Assembly: GCA_019321725.1 (NCBI GenBank) | Contig: CM033110.1 | Location: forward strand, 5,449,278-5,513,277 | Direction of reading: 5' to 3' | From: Paulownia fortunei | Lineage: Eukaryota > Streptophyta > Magnoliopsida > Lamiales > Paulowniaceae | DNA length: 64,000 nt | Shown here: in pieces, positions 12,058-22,355 of the stretch | How the letters are laid out: the number at the start of each line of letters is the position of its first letter | Position numbering within the stretch: the first letter of the stretch is position 1 | Translations under genes and position numbers: made by a program | The notes under the pieces: model-generated | What the model was told of the DNA's origin: nothing | Database searches by the model: none | The model's input: the letters and a program-made list of their open reading frames with translations, nothing else

Positions 12058-13378
12058 TGAACAAGGGCTAAAGAATTCACTCAAACATATAAATTTGATT
12101 ATTAGGAGACATTTGAACTAGTTGTAAAGCTTAATACAATCCAAATCATTTTATCTCTTACAACAAACTTGGATTAGCCCCTTTACCAACTCCATGTGAA
12201 GAACGTTTTCTTAAATCATGATTTGGAGGATGAAGTTTATATGGAGTTTCCCCTACCAATAAATCAAATCAAGTTTGTCATCTAAAAAAGTCTCTTTGTG
12301 GCCTCAAACAGTCACCACGCATACGGTTTGACTGCTTCACCAAAGTTCTTCTTAGGCATACTTAATTCAATATGACATGCTTATATTCAATGTGAAGCAA
12401 ATCACAGCTTGTTCTTCAAATATTCAAGAGAGATGGGAATATCACTATATTAATCGTCTATGTAGATGATATTGGCTTAACAGGGGATGACATTAAAGAA
12501 TTGCAAGAACTGAAAAACATCATAGCTCAGGAATTTGAAGTCAGAGAACTTGATACATTACGATACTTTTTGGGTATGGAAGTTGTAAGGTCAAGGAAGG
12601 GTATTTTAGTATCTCGAAGAAGTATGTTCTTGATTTACTTGAGGAAACTAGAATGCTTGGAAGTAGTCTAGCAGACACTCAATGGACCCAAACATCAAGC
12701 TTGACACAAAGGCAGATGATACACTAATGATATGGGAGATATCAATAATTGGTAGGAAATTAATTTACTTATCACACACAGAACCTGATATTGCTTTCTC
12801 AGTGAGAGTGGTAAGCTAATTATGTAAAATCCTATAGAAGAACACGTAGATGATGTATATCGAATACCAATGTATTTGAAATGTCTTTTCTTTGAGAAAA
12901 AATTTAATCGAGATATCGAGGTGTTCACAAGATGCGGACTTGGCTGGTTCTATCACTAATTGTCGGCAACTGTACTTATGTTTGGGGGAATCTATAGCCT
13001 TGGAGAAGTAAAAAATAGTCCATCATAGCTCACAGTAGTGCTGAGGTAGAGTATAGGGTGATGGTCCATGGTATATGTGAAGGTATATGGCTGAAAAGGC
13101 TTGTCACAAATTTGAAGATCACATTAGAAGAATCTGTTAAATAATCAGGCTACTACTGGCATTGCGAATAATCCAGTCCATCATGATCGAACTAAACACA
13201 TTGAGATTGACAAACATTTTATCAAAGAAAAGATTGCAAACAAAGTGGTGAATATGATGTACGTTCTAACTAAAAATAAATAAAAAATATATTGACAAAG
13301 GCTTTGTCTTGATAGTTATTTGAAGAGATGATCTCCAAACTAGGAATGATTAACATCTATTCCTAGTTTCAGGGAGAG
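12058..13378 (+). pseudogene. Ty1/copia pol remnant: RT, RNase H and C-terminus
   Basis: Degenerate but clear copia RT. Text at about 12060-12180 matches the start of the RT domain and ends NLDW. Then come QLHVKNVFLN-like and CGLKQSP blocks, and an intact catalytic block IVYVDDIGLTGDDIKEL at about 12460-12510, followed by LRYFLGMEVVRSRKGIL. RNase H remnants continue, with a terminal block NPVHHDRTKHIEIDKHFIKE at about 13170-13230. Many stops and shifts are present. The 5' half of the element is missing; the Athila/Tat-like LTR ends at 12057. The polypurine tract before the LTR is weak (CAGGGAGAG). Confidence 0.9.
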
Positions 13379-13716
13379 TGTAGAAAATCAGATGAGTTGT
13401 CAATATAAGATTTAGAGCATTAGAATCTTTACCATATTCGAATGAGATTTAATTTGGAGATTTAAATTAATCAAAGTTATTCATTTAGATGTGCAGGTTA
13501 TTTCCAGCTATTAAGATCTTGTTTTTAAATAGCTTTTAATTTCAAATAAAGTTAAATTATGGCCTCTAGCAATCTGCCATAATTTTAGGAGTTTGTTTAG
13601 GATTTTATTATTAGCTCTTTATTTTCCTAGTCCATTTATAATTGCAATCAATTTTTTATTTGTGCAATACAATACAATGAAGCTATTATTCTCCAAAATA
13701 CCCACTGTATTTTTCA
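13379..13716 (+). repeat. Copia LTR following the pol remnant
   Basis: It begins TGTAGAAAATCAG just after the purine-rich end of pol and ends TATTTTTCA. Three bases later comes TGGTATCC (13720), which resembles a methionine-tRNA primer site. An LTR preceded by pol and followed by a primer site implies either a 3' LTR with a chance match or a tandem LTR-internal-LTR array. Confidence 0.65.
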
Positions 13717-14009
13717 AAATGGTATCCAAGTAGGTTCTAGGCCTGCTTTATTATGCTTCCACATTTAGCATGGCACAATTTGTATTCCGTGCATTTAATT
13801 CTTTGGTTACACATTAATCATGGTACAGTGAAGCAATTATATCATGGCATGATATATTATTGTATGCATCCTTTATTGCTATCTCCAAACAGTTTTGTCT
13901 AAATCATGTATGAAGTCATATCAGTGATCGAAGACTTGAAGAAAAGTTTCACTTCCATAGTTCAAATTGAAAACTTCAATCTAGATCTCATGTTAAACTT
14001 GAGGGGGAA
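13717..14009 (+). mobile_element. Short non-coding internal segment between primer-like site and polypurine tract
   Basis: TGGTATCCAAG at 13720 is a likely primer site and AACTTGAGGGGGAA (13996-14009) is a clear polypurine tract; only about 265 bp lie between them and no protein is encoded. It resembles the interior of a TRIM element, but its two neighbouring LTRs (13379-13716 and 14010-14283) do not match each other. Confidence 0.45.
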
Positions 14010-14283
14010 TGTTAAGAATCAAGTTTGATATAATTACAAGATCATGATAATATATTATGATATTTCTATCTGATTTTGGATAGATATTCTTATTATTTTT
14101 TCACATGCCTACTTCATCTATATAAATAGGTGTTCATATAATATCAAATTAAGAGAAAAATAAAGTCTTATTGCCTTTTTGGGTACTTTGTCTATGGATG
14201 TAGGCCAAATGGCCGAACCACATTATATCTATATGCTTTTTTTTTTCTCTCTTCAATTTTTTCTTATTATTCAAAATTCAACA
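14010..14283 (+). repeat. Copia-type LTR (copy 1), 274 bp
   Basis: It starts TGTTAAGAATC after the polypurine tract and ends TTCAAAATTCAACA. It has a TATA box (TATATAAATA, 14119-14128) and the U5-like phrase GGATGTAGGCCAAATGGCCG with CCACATTATATC, typical of copia LTRs. It abuts a second, diverged LTR of the same family. Confidence 0.8.
14119..14128 (+). promoter_or_regulatory. TATA box in copia-type LTR copy 1
   Basis: TATATAAATA about 110 bp into the LTR, a usual position for the LTR promoter. Confidence 0.55.
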
Positions 14284-14963
14284 TGTTGAGTATCAGCATC
14301 AAATCAGAATGGTTTGGATTAAGAATTATGCACGATTCTTAGGATAGCAACATATTTGATTTTATCTCAATTGATATGTATGATTTCTTCAATTAATGTA
14401 CTTCTCACATGACTATTACACTTTATATGTAGGTAATATTGTAATTGTGATCATAAGACAAAACTGAAAGTTTTATAGCCCTTTGGGCATTTTATTCCTG
14501 GATATAGGCCAACTGGTCGAACTACATTATATCTTTGTGTTTTTCTATCTTTCTTCATTTCTTTTAAGTAATTCAAAATCAACATGGTATCAAAGAAATT
14601 TTATTAAGCTTGTTGTACTTTTACTTCCACATGTTTGAGTTATATAATACTCAATCCACGCAACTATCGTTATTTTTCAAACTTTAACTTGGATCAATAT
14701 TCAAAAAATGATTCAATCTCAAAAAATTCATTTTTTGCTACCACATAGAGCTATACAACTCTCAATATTGTAGTTTCTATTATTCAAGTCGAACACTCCG
14801 ATAAATTATTTTTGCATTCAACTTGCGAGGGAATGTTAAGTATTAAAATCAAATCAGAATAGATTGAATTATGAACAATGCACGATTCTTAGGATAGTAG
14901 AATATTTGATTTTATCCAAATTGATATGTATGATTTATTCAATTAATTTTTTTCTCACATGTC
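14284..14963 (+). mobile_element. TRIM-like element: LTR copy 2, tiny interior, truncated LTR copy 3
   Basis: LTR copy 2 (14284 to about 14584) begins TGTTGAGTATCAGCATC and ends AAAATCAACA, directly followed by the primer site TGGTATCAAAG. About 235 bp of non-coding sequence lead to a purine-rich tract (GCGAGGGAA) and LTR copy 3 (about 14833-14963). Copy 3 closely matches copy 2 over ATCAAATCAGAAT, GCACGATTCTTAGGATAG and TTGATATGTATGATTT before it is cut by the next element. Two LTRs, primer site and polypurine tract with almost no interior is the TRIM layout. Copy 2 is a diverged relative of the LTR at 14010. Confidence 0.7.
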
Positions 14964-15302
14964 TATTACTCGACCCTATTATTTGGTATAAAATTAATAT
15001 TTTCAAGTGGAAGTTAAAAAACAAGAAAGGAAACATGCTCACTTAAAGGAAAAGAATTGCATGGCCAAAAAGGAGGGGAAAGGTGTAATGCCCCAATGTA
15101 CATATATGTATATTATTACCTTAACTTGTATAGAAATTTCTATTTGTGCATATCCCATTTTAACAAGAGGTCATTTTGGAATATTACCAAGTATGGTGCT
15201 AAGAAAGTTTATTGACGTTACCTAAATTAAGACTCCAAAAGAAATTAGAATGAGAGGGATAATAATAACCGTAACACCTTTTTGCCAAACAAGAATTCTG
15301 AA

Positions 15303-15334
<32 letters not shown>

Positions 15335-16855
15335 CCACTGTATTCTACAAAGAAAAAGAGTAGCAGCTGTCAAATATCAAACAAAAGAGGGAATAAGATT
15401 CGGGAAAGGTGTAGAACTACAACAAAAGAAAACAAGAAAATGAGAGCACTCTTGTTTCATTAATTACCATTGAGTATGGACTACTAACACTGGTAAGATT
15501 TAGAAACTTTATGCTTTAATTTACAATCATTAATTCATCTATAGAATGAATTAGAAGGATTATATGAATTAATTAAATTAATTAAGCTAAGCTTGTATTG
15601 TATTGAATTAGTGCATGGCAAATGAGTAGGGGTAACTAGAATTGAAATTGTGGATGACTACAAGCTACTCCACAGAAAATTACAGATATGAGATTTTATC
15701 ATGTGACCATAAAAGAAAATGGAGATTTAAGAGCCATAAAGTGAAAAATGGAAGAAAACATGAGTGGCCGCCACACTGAAGTCACGGTGGGGATGCTAAT
15801 TAATTGGTAAGCCAAATTCCGCCACTCTCTTGGATTAGTTTAAATACATATTGTGATGTGCAGATATACATTTCAAAGGAATCAATTGCTCATAGGTGGT
15901 AAATTAAATAGAAACCAAATAATTCTTATTATTTCAGAGTGCACGTGATTGAAATTTTGAATATTATTTTAGACCTTACATTATTAACTATTTCAGAATA
16001 GGTAATTGACAACTGGTAGTTGTTGGAATTTGAGGGCTTAGTGAGTGACCCATTGCAGGAGGGTTAAGTCTGCATCAGTAACCCAGTAAGGGGGATTAAG
16101 CCTGCACCAGTGACCTATTACAAAAAGGGTTAAGCCTGTACCAGGACCTAAGACAGGGGGGTTAAACCTTTCCCTGATCATGGTTGTTTTCTATGTTTGG
16201 TTTGATATGGTGGATTTTATGTGCAGATTGATTGATTTTCTTAATTGCATGTTTCTTTTGAACTTATTATTTTATATTATTAAATTATTGACATTCACTT
16301 TTTGAGTTCAAGTGATAAATCAATTGTTTTCCATTGATTAAAAATATATTACTACTACTTTATGACTTGATTGATCTAGCTAGCTGGGTGTTGGGTTATT
16401 TACTGGGTCGTCGTGCTCATGATTCTATTAATATTTTTCAGATGCCGAAACTCAGGAGCTTGGAAGAATAACCTTTGGAGTACGAGAAAGTATATGGAAG
16501 GAGTTCAAACTTGCTATTTCATTATTTCAGAATCATTTGATAAGATGAATTTTAATAATGAAAATGTATTATCTCCATGTGACTCATTTATTGATTTTAA
16601 GCACAATGATTTTTATATTTGGGGATACTTACAGGATTATTGTTATTTTTTTTTCAAGTGGATTGTTGTTAAATTATTGGTTTATTTAGTTGATAAACAG
16701 TATTGATTTATAAAATAATAATTTGAGGGTGTAGATGCTCTATATCAATGATTTCTGTTGGATTAAATGAAAACTGTTGGGTTAGCCTTGTAGGCTTTGG
16801 GATGTTTCCGAGAGCTTGCGGCAGTTGTCATGGTCCTAGGATTCGGGGCGTGACT
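14964..16855 (+). repeat. 5' LTR of the LARD-like element, deleted copy
   Basis: From TTTGGTATAAAATTAATATT onward it runs parallel to 18325-20908, including a (GA)n tract at about 15311-15334. Relative to the 3' LTR it lacks about 0.8 kb after TTTTGAATATTA (near 15970) and rejoins at AGACCTTACATTATTAACTA. It ends GCGTGACT, with the terminal CA altered. The exact start is uncertain within about 10 bp. Confidence 0.82.
16020..16175 (+). repeat. Minisatellite in the LTR (GGTTAAGCCTGCACCAGTGA-like units)
   Basis: About four imperfect units of 35-40 bp containing GGGTTAAGCCTGYACCAG and GACCCA/GACCTA. The same array, slightly different, is in the other LTR at 20128-20250. Confidence 0.75.
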
Positions 16856-18324
16856 ATTATAGTGGTATCAGAGCTTAGGTTGTAATTTTTGGGATTACCA
16901 TTGCTAAGACCTTGGAACTAACTGGTTATTTTAGAGTTAACACAATGAGTTAATTAGCTAAATAGTTAACTTATAGGTGTTCAATATTTGAATTGTTTAG
17001 CATGGATCGATATAACAAAGTAGTTTGTTCAAATGAGTATATTGTATTTATAGTAAGTACGAGATGTGGACATATTATATTAGGAATTACGCGCACTGAG
17101 AATGTGTAAAGTGCAACCTAAGTCAGCAATATAGAATGTTGTGCCAAATTATAGGGGTTACTCAATAGGATTTCATCATGCTATTGCAAGTTAGCCAATA
17201 ATATGTATTTGCAGTATCTTTGTGACTTTCTAGGATTGGAAATAGAAATAAAAGATGATTAACTTGGGAAATCAGCTTAAGTATATAAAGTTCCTCACTT
17301 CAATTTTATGTTGGATGGTTAAATACACGACTTATAATATCTCATGAAAATTGATGGTTGGGTTGATGCTTACAAATGATAGCTGATTATTATAATTATA
17401 TTCTTTCTTTTTTTTATTAAACCAAAGTGGTAAAAGTTGTTGGATTGACTAAAGTGGTGAGACTAGGTTTGCATGAGCTTTGAGGTATATTAGTCAGTAT
17501 CAATTAAAATTGCATGGAGAGTCTTCAAAATGGAAATAGTGTTAACATGATCAATAGTATAAGAGAGGCTTGTTATATTATTCTTATAAATAGATGTAAA
17601 TTAGAGTTTTCAAAGAGGATGTTAGACGATTAAAATGCAATACAATTTATCTCAATTTTCTTTCTTTTTGTGACACATCAATGCATTTTACGAAGAAGAC
17701 CAATATAAGTGGAATATGATATATCCCATATATGCATGGTTTGAAGATGAAACTTTTATAAGAGATTAGTGACCCAAAGATTTCAAGAGCAATATATGGG
17801 TAAAATTCTATAAACCAAAGAATTGATTTAGGTGATTAAAACTAAGGTAAGCTCAACATGTTAAGGTCTAGAATTAAGATTTTTACTTTTTCAACATATT
17901 GGTTTCTTGACTTCCATAATCACATTTATAAGATTCCTCATTTGTTTAGCTATGCATCAAGCTTATAGTTCACCAAGCTCAAAAAGTGCACTATTAATCT
18001 AATTTTGAGTGTTGGTTGAGATTCCTTTTGAGTTGAAACATAAAGTTTTCAAAAGGTTGTATTTATTGAAAATATCAAAAGCATGGATCAAAATTTATAG
18101 TGGATTAGCAAAGTGATACCTTCTAGACCATTGTCTCTCAAGTAACATCATTTGTGAATTTTAGTATTTTGTACAAAAGATTTAAAGGACAATAGTTGTC
18201 CTATAGTTACAACTTGTAGAAACCAAGGAACAAATGAAATGATCATACCATATTATTTGGAGGATGAAAGTATGTGTACATGATCTCAAGTTTCGAGGAC
18301 GAAACTTATTTAAGGGGGATAGAA
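16856..18324 (+). other. Non-coding interior of the LARD-like element
   Basis: It opens with the primer site and ends with the polypurine tract. No retroviral domain could be read in any frame, and all open frames are short. Its only recognisable parts are the two replication signals. Confidence 0.7.
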
Positions 18325-18664
18325 TGTAACACACAATCCTATGATTTGATATAAAATTAATATTTTCAAGTGGAAGTTAAAAAAAGAAAAAGAAAAAGAA
18401 AGGAAATATGCTCACTTAAAGGAAAAGAATTGCACGGCCAAAAAGGACCGGAAAGGTGTAATGCCCCAATGTACATATATGTATTATTACCTTGTATAGA
18501 AATTTCTATTTGTGCAGATTCCATTTTAACAAGAGGTCATTTTGGAATATTACCAAGTAGGGTGCTAAGAAAGTTTATTAACGTTACCTAAATTAAGACT
18601 CCAAAAGAAATTAGAATTAGGGATAATAATGACCCTAACACCTTTTTTGCCAAACAAGAATTCT

Positions 18665-18696
<32 letters not shown>

Positions 18697-19655
18697 CCAC
18701 TGTATTCTACAAAAGAAGAAGAGTAGAAGTTGTCAAATATCAACCAAAAGAGGGAATAAGATTCGGGAAAGGTGTAGAACTACAACAAAAGAATTGCGTA
18801 TGGACTACTAACAATGGTAAGATTTAGAAACTTTATGCTGTAATTTACAATCATTAATTCATCTATAGAATGAATTAGTGGGATTGTATGAATTAATTAA
18901 ATTAATTAAGCTAAGCTTGTATTGTATTGAATTATTGGATGACAAATGAGTAGGAGTAACCAGAATTGAAATTGTGGATGACTACAGGCTACTCCATAGA
19001 AAATTATAGATATGAGATTTTATCATATGACCATAAAAGAAAATGGAGATTTAAGAGCCATAAAGTGAAAAAGGGAAGAAAACTTGAGTGGCCGCCACAT
19101 TGAAGTCACGGTGGGGATGCTAATTAATTTGTAAGCTAAATTCCACCACTCTCTTGGATTAGTTTAAATATATATTGTGATGTGCAGATATAAATTTCAA
19201 AGGAATCAATTGCTCATAGGTGGTAAATTAAATAGAAATCAAATGATTCTGATTGTGTCATAGTGCAAGTGATTAAAATTTTGAATATTAAATGAATGAG
19301 ATTGTGAAATAAGGAACAAAATCTGACTTGGAAGTGTAAATAATAAAAGCATATGAGTTACTGGAATAAGGAATATAAATTGTGAATGTTGAAAGGGTAA
19401 TTAGTGGGATGATGAACAACACTAGCTACCGATCAAGGCAATACATTTTTCAATTATAATATTAGAATTGATATAGAAGTGTTTGTATAGGATCAAACTT
19501 GGCTTACTAGTTTTAGTGTCTTTCTTTTACTTAATTGTTTGGTGGGACAGTAGGAAATACAATAGGATAGTAATGAATTAAGTGAGTATAATTTGAATAA
19601 TATAATATTTATCCATAGTTACATTTCAAGAAAAGTAGTTATAAGTACAATTCAA

Positions 19656-19717
19656 TATATTAGTTAGTAAGTTGCAGATGATTTACTATATTAGTTAGTA
19701 AGTTGCAGATGATTTAC
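19656..19717 (+). repeat. 31-bp perfect tandem duplication
   Basis: TATATTAGTTAGTAAGTTGC plus 11 further bases occurs twice in a row (19656-19686 and 19687-19717), inside the LTR segment missing from the 5' LTR. Confidence 0.9.
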
Positions 19718-20127
19718 GTTAGTAGAAACCATTTTAAGTTGAACACAATCAAATAAATTATTATTTGACTAATTAAATTTTATTTACTATCGTAGATTAA
19801 TTAGGGAGTTTCGGATATCAACTATTGAATTTGAGGTAAGTGACCCTTCACTCTTCTGGTTTACATAAACTCATATATGTAATACTTTTGGTGTGTGTTG
19901 TAAATTTTCTTACAACTTGGATCAAGCAAGTTTATATATGTATTGTACTGTAGACATGTGAAAATGATTTGAGTGTTGTGAATTTTAAATACAGAAGTTA
20001 AGAATGTATTAAAATGTGATTTCGTGAATATGGTAGTAGGTAAATGTGGGTATTGTTGAGGTATTTTTAAAACCCATTGTTGAGACCTTACATTATTAAC
20101 TATTCTAGAATAGGGAATGAACAACTG

Positions 20128-20250
20128 ATTTGAGGGTTTGGTCAGTGACTCAGTGTAGGGAGGTTAAGCCTGCACCAATGACCCAGTATAGGAGAGTTAA
20201 GCCTATACCAGAACCTAATACAGGGGGGGTTAACCCTTTCCCTGACCATA
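20128..20250 (+). repeat. Minisatellite, second copy
   Basis: About three GGTTAAGCCTGCACCA-like units parallel the array at 16020-16175, with one unit fewer or more degraded. Confidence 0.7.
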
Positions 20251-20908
20251 GTTGTCTTATATGTTTAGTTTCATATGACGGATTTTATATGCAGATTGGT
20301 TGATTTTTCTTAACTGCAAGTTTCTTTTTAACGTATTGTTTTATATTATTAAATTATTGGCATTCACTTTTGGAATTCAAGTGATAAATCAATTGTTTTC
20401 CAATGATTAAAAATATATTAATACTTTTATGACTTCCTTGATCTAGCTAGCTGGGTGTTGGGTTATTTATTGGGTCGTCGTGCTTATGATTCTATTAATG
20501 TTTTTTAGGTGTCGAGACTTAGTAGTTTGGAAGAATAACCTTTGGAGTACAAGGAAGTATATGGAAGGACTTCAAACTTGCTATTTCATTATTTTAGAAT
20601 CATTTGATAAGATGAAATTTAATATTGAAAATATATTATCTCTATATGACTCATCGATTGTTTTTAGGCATAATGATGTTTATATTTGGATTATTGATTT
20701 TTTTTTTCAAGTGGATTTTCGTTAAGTTATTGGTTTCTTTAGTTGATGGACGGTATTGATTTAAAAAATAATGATTTGAGGGTGTAGATGCTCTATACCA
20801 ATGATTTTTATTGGATTAAATGAAAACTGTTGGTTAGCCTTGCAGACATTTGGGATGTTCTCGAGAGGTTGCGGTGATTATCATGTTCCCGGGGTTCAGG
20901 GTGTGACA

Positions 20909-21574
20909 TAAATACTTCCTCAAAGTCAATCCCCAAAACCTACAATTTCCCGCCGCCAGGAAAGGCCTAAGGAGAAGCCCTTCTTCCCATCTGCCCTTAC
21001 CTTCACCCCGATACCTACCACCACCATCGTGCCCCCGACACCCCAAACATAGGGGCACTCAAAACATGGCCGACAACTTTCAATCTGGTGGTGAGTTGTC
21101 AACCCCATCACAACCTACGACCACTTTCCCCTTCACAGAATTATTGGAGCGAGCATTCTATCTGCTTTAACCGCGTGGTCTAGACAACGTGAAGGCCATT
21201 GGGGCAACAAATTAGGTTTTGTTGCTCACCACCCCATCAAGTCAAACTATGCCGTGAGGAGGAAGTCATGGCACGACAGCACAAAGAAGAAAATAGACAT
21301 GATAATAGCAGACAGGTCGCATGGTCGCGCGTGTCGTCACCTCACCATCCCACAACAATAATAAAGAGACAACGATTATCTTCTTTATTGGGCTAGCAGT
21401 TGGGAGAGCTGGTTGATGAGTCCATAGTGTTTACGATTAGCTACTTCAATAGGTCAATGGAGATGATTTGGGCGACGACAACAGTAATGGCAGATAAGGA
21501 AAAAGGGTTTCTCTTTGGACCTCTCTTAATGTGGAAAATTGATAGTTTTAGGGGTGACTTTGAGGTAGTATTTA
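20909..21574. mobile_element. Small element with about 90-bp terminal inverted repeats (MULE-like candidate)
   Basis: The left end TAAATACTTCCTCAAAGTCA is matched by the reverse complement of the right end, which ends TGACTTTGAGGTAGTATTTA. The match continues with gaps for about 90 bp (CCCCAAAACC..., AGAAGCCCTTCTTCCC... against GGGTTTCTCTTTGG...). Long, imperfect, GC-rich inverted repeats around a short non-coding centre suit a Mutator-like non-autonomous element. No 9-bp target duplication is evident, and its left end is exactly at the end of the preceding LTR, so class and limits are uncertain. Confidence 0.5.
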
Positions 21575-22355
21575 AGGTGAAGGATTGGGTTTGTTTAGAA
21601 AGAAGATAGTTGTAATTTGGGCTTTTCTTCTTTTCGGCTTCTAAAATTGTGCTGGGTATCTTTTTCCTCTTACGCCTTTTGGCTTTAAATCTAAATAAAG
21701 TTGGGTTTTTTTAGCTTAATTTAATTTTTAGGCTCAAACACAAATATAATTGAATTTTGGGCTTCTCGAGTCTCTTCAGCTGATTTTTCTATTCTAGCCT
21801 CAACTTCTTGCTCTTATTTATATACTTTAATAATAGAATAGGATTTATTCTCATCCTTTTCATAAAATTTAATCTGTCAAGTGATTACTATCAAAAGTTG
21901 ACATGTGTCTCGGTTATTCTCACTTTCAAAATCCTCCCTCTGTAATTCAATTATGTATAACTCTCTCTTTTCACTTTTTTTCTGATTGATCACATAATTA
22001 TGATTAACTACCCATCAAAATAATAAAAAAAAATCATACTATTTAAAAGAATATTTATACTGCCTATCACTGAACGGCCCAGATTTCATCTTCCAGATTT
22101 ACAAGTCACAGCAGCCGGCAAAATGGAAAATTCTGGCAAATGAATGGTAATTTCGTCAAATGCAAACCCCACCCCTCGAAATCAAGCGCGCGATGCAGTT
22201 AATCCAACTGAAATTTGAATTCTTAACTCCCTCTTAATAACTGTTAAACCCTCAACCATAAATCCCTCTTGCCTCTCTACTTCTCTCTCAGCATGTAGCA
22301 AACATTTCAAGTAATGAAATCTTGAATCAGAAAAAGCAAAGACCATTTTAAGGAA
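21575..22355. other. Upstream region of the MMD1-like gene, no gene
   Basis: AT-rich sequence with no open frame of interest. It contains a repeat (about 21775-22035) also found at 46325-46640. The last 300 bp before the start codon presumably hold the promoter and 5' UTR; I cannot place a TATA box with confidence. Confidence 0.5.
21775..22035 (+). repeat. Dispersed repeat shared with 46325-46640
   Basis: Shared landmarks in the same order: TCTAGCCTCAACTTCTT, GGATTTATT, AGTTGACATGTGTC, CAATTCAATTATGTAT and TTTTCACTTTTTTTC. Class unknown. Confidence 0.6.

Larger units (their letters stand above)
14964..20908 (+). mobile_element. Non-autonomous chromovirus-type LTR element (LARD-like)
   Basis: Two direct LTRs flank about 1.47 kb of sequence with a perfect primer site (TGGTATCAGAGC, 16863-16874) and, before the 3' LTR, the block TTTCGAGGACGAAACTTATT with a polypurine tract (AAGGGGGATAGAA, 18312-18324). 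That block is shared with the Tekay-like element at the start of the window, so it probably borrows enzymes from that lineage. I found no gag or pol in the interior. No matching target duplication is visible, and the left end is eroded inside the preceding TRIM LTR. Confidence 0.8.
18325..20908 (+). repeat. 3' LTR of the LARD-like element, 2584 bp
   Basis: It starts TGTAACACACAATCC and ends GGGTGTGACA. Features include a GA-rich run (about 18666-18697), a perfect 31-bp tandem duplication (19656-19717) and the minisatellite at 20128-20250. The segment 19291-20083 has no counterpart in the 5' LTR. Short open frames in it (for example 20480-20725) match frames in the 5' LTR but are not known proteins. 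Confidence 0.85.

Noticed and set aside
15311..15334. (GA)n tract as a CRISPR-like or functional repeat array
   Set aside because: It is a simple microsatellite, repeated at about 18670 because both lie in LTRs of one element.
16856..18324. Hidden gag-pol in the LARD-like interior
   Set aside because: I looked for zinc knuckle, protease, RT and integrase motifs in the three plus frames and found none; a translated search would settle it.
20834..21111. Minus-strand frames (61 and 74 codons) in GC-rich DNA
   Set aside because: They lie within the terminal inverted repeat and the LTR end; no known domain.
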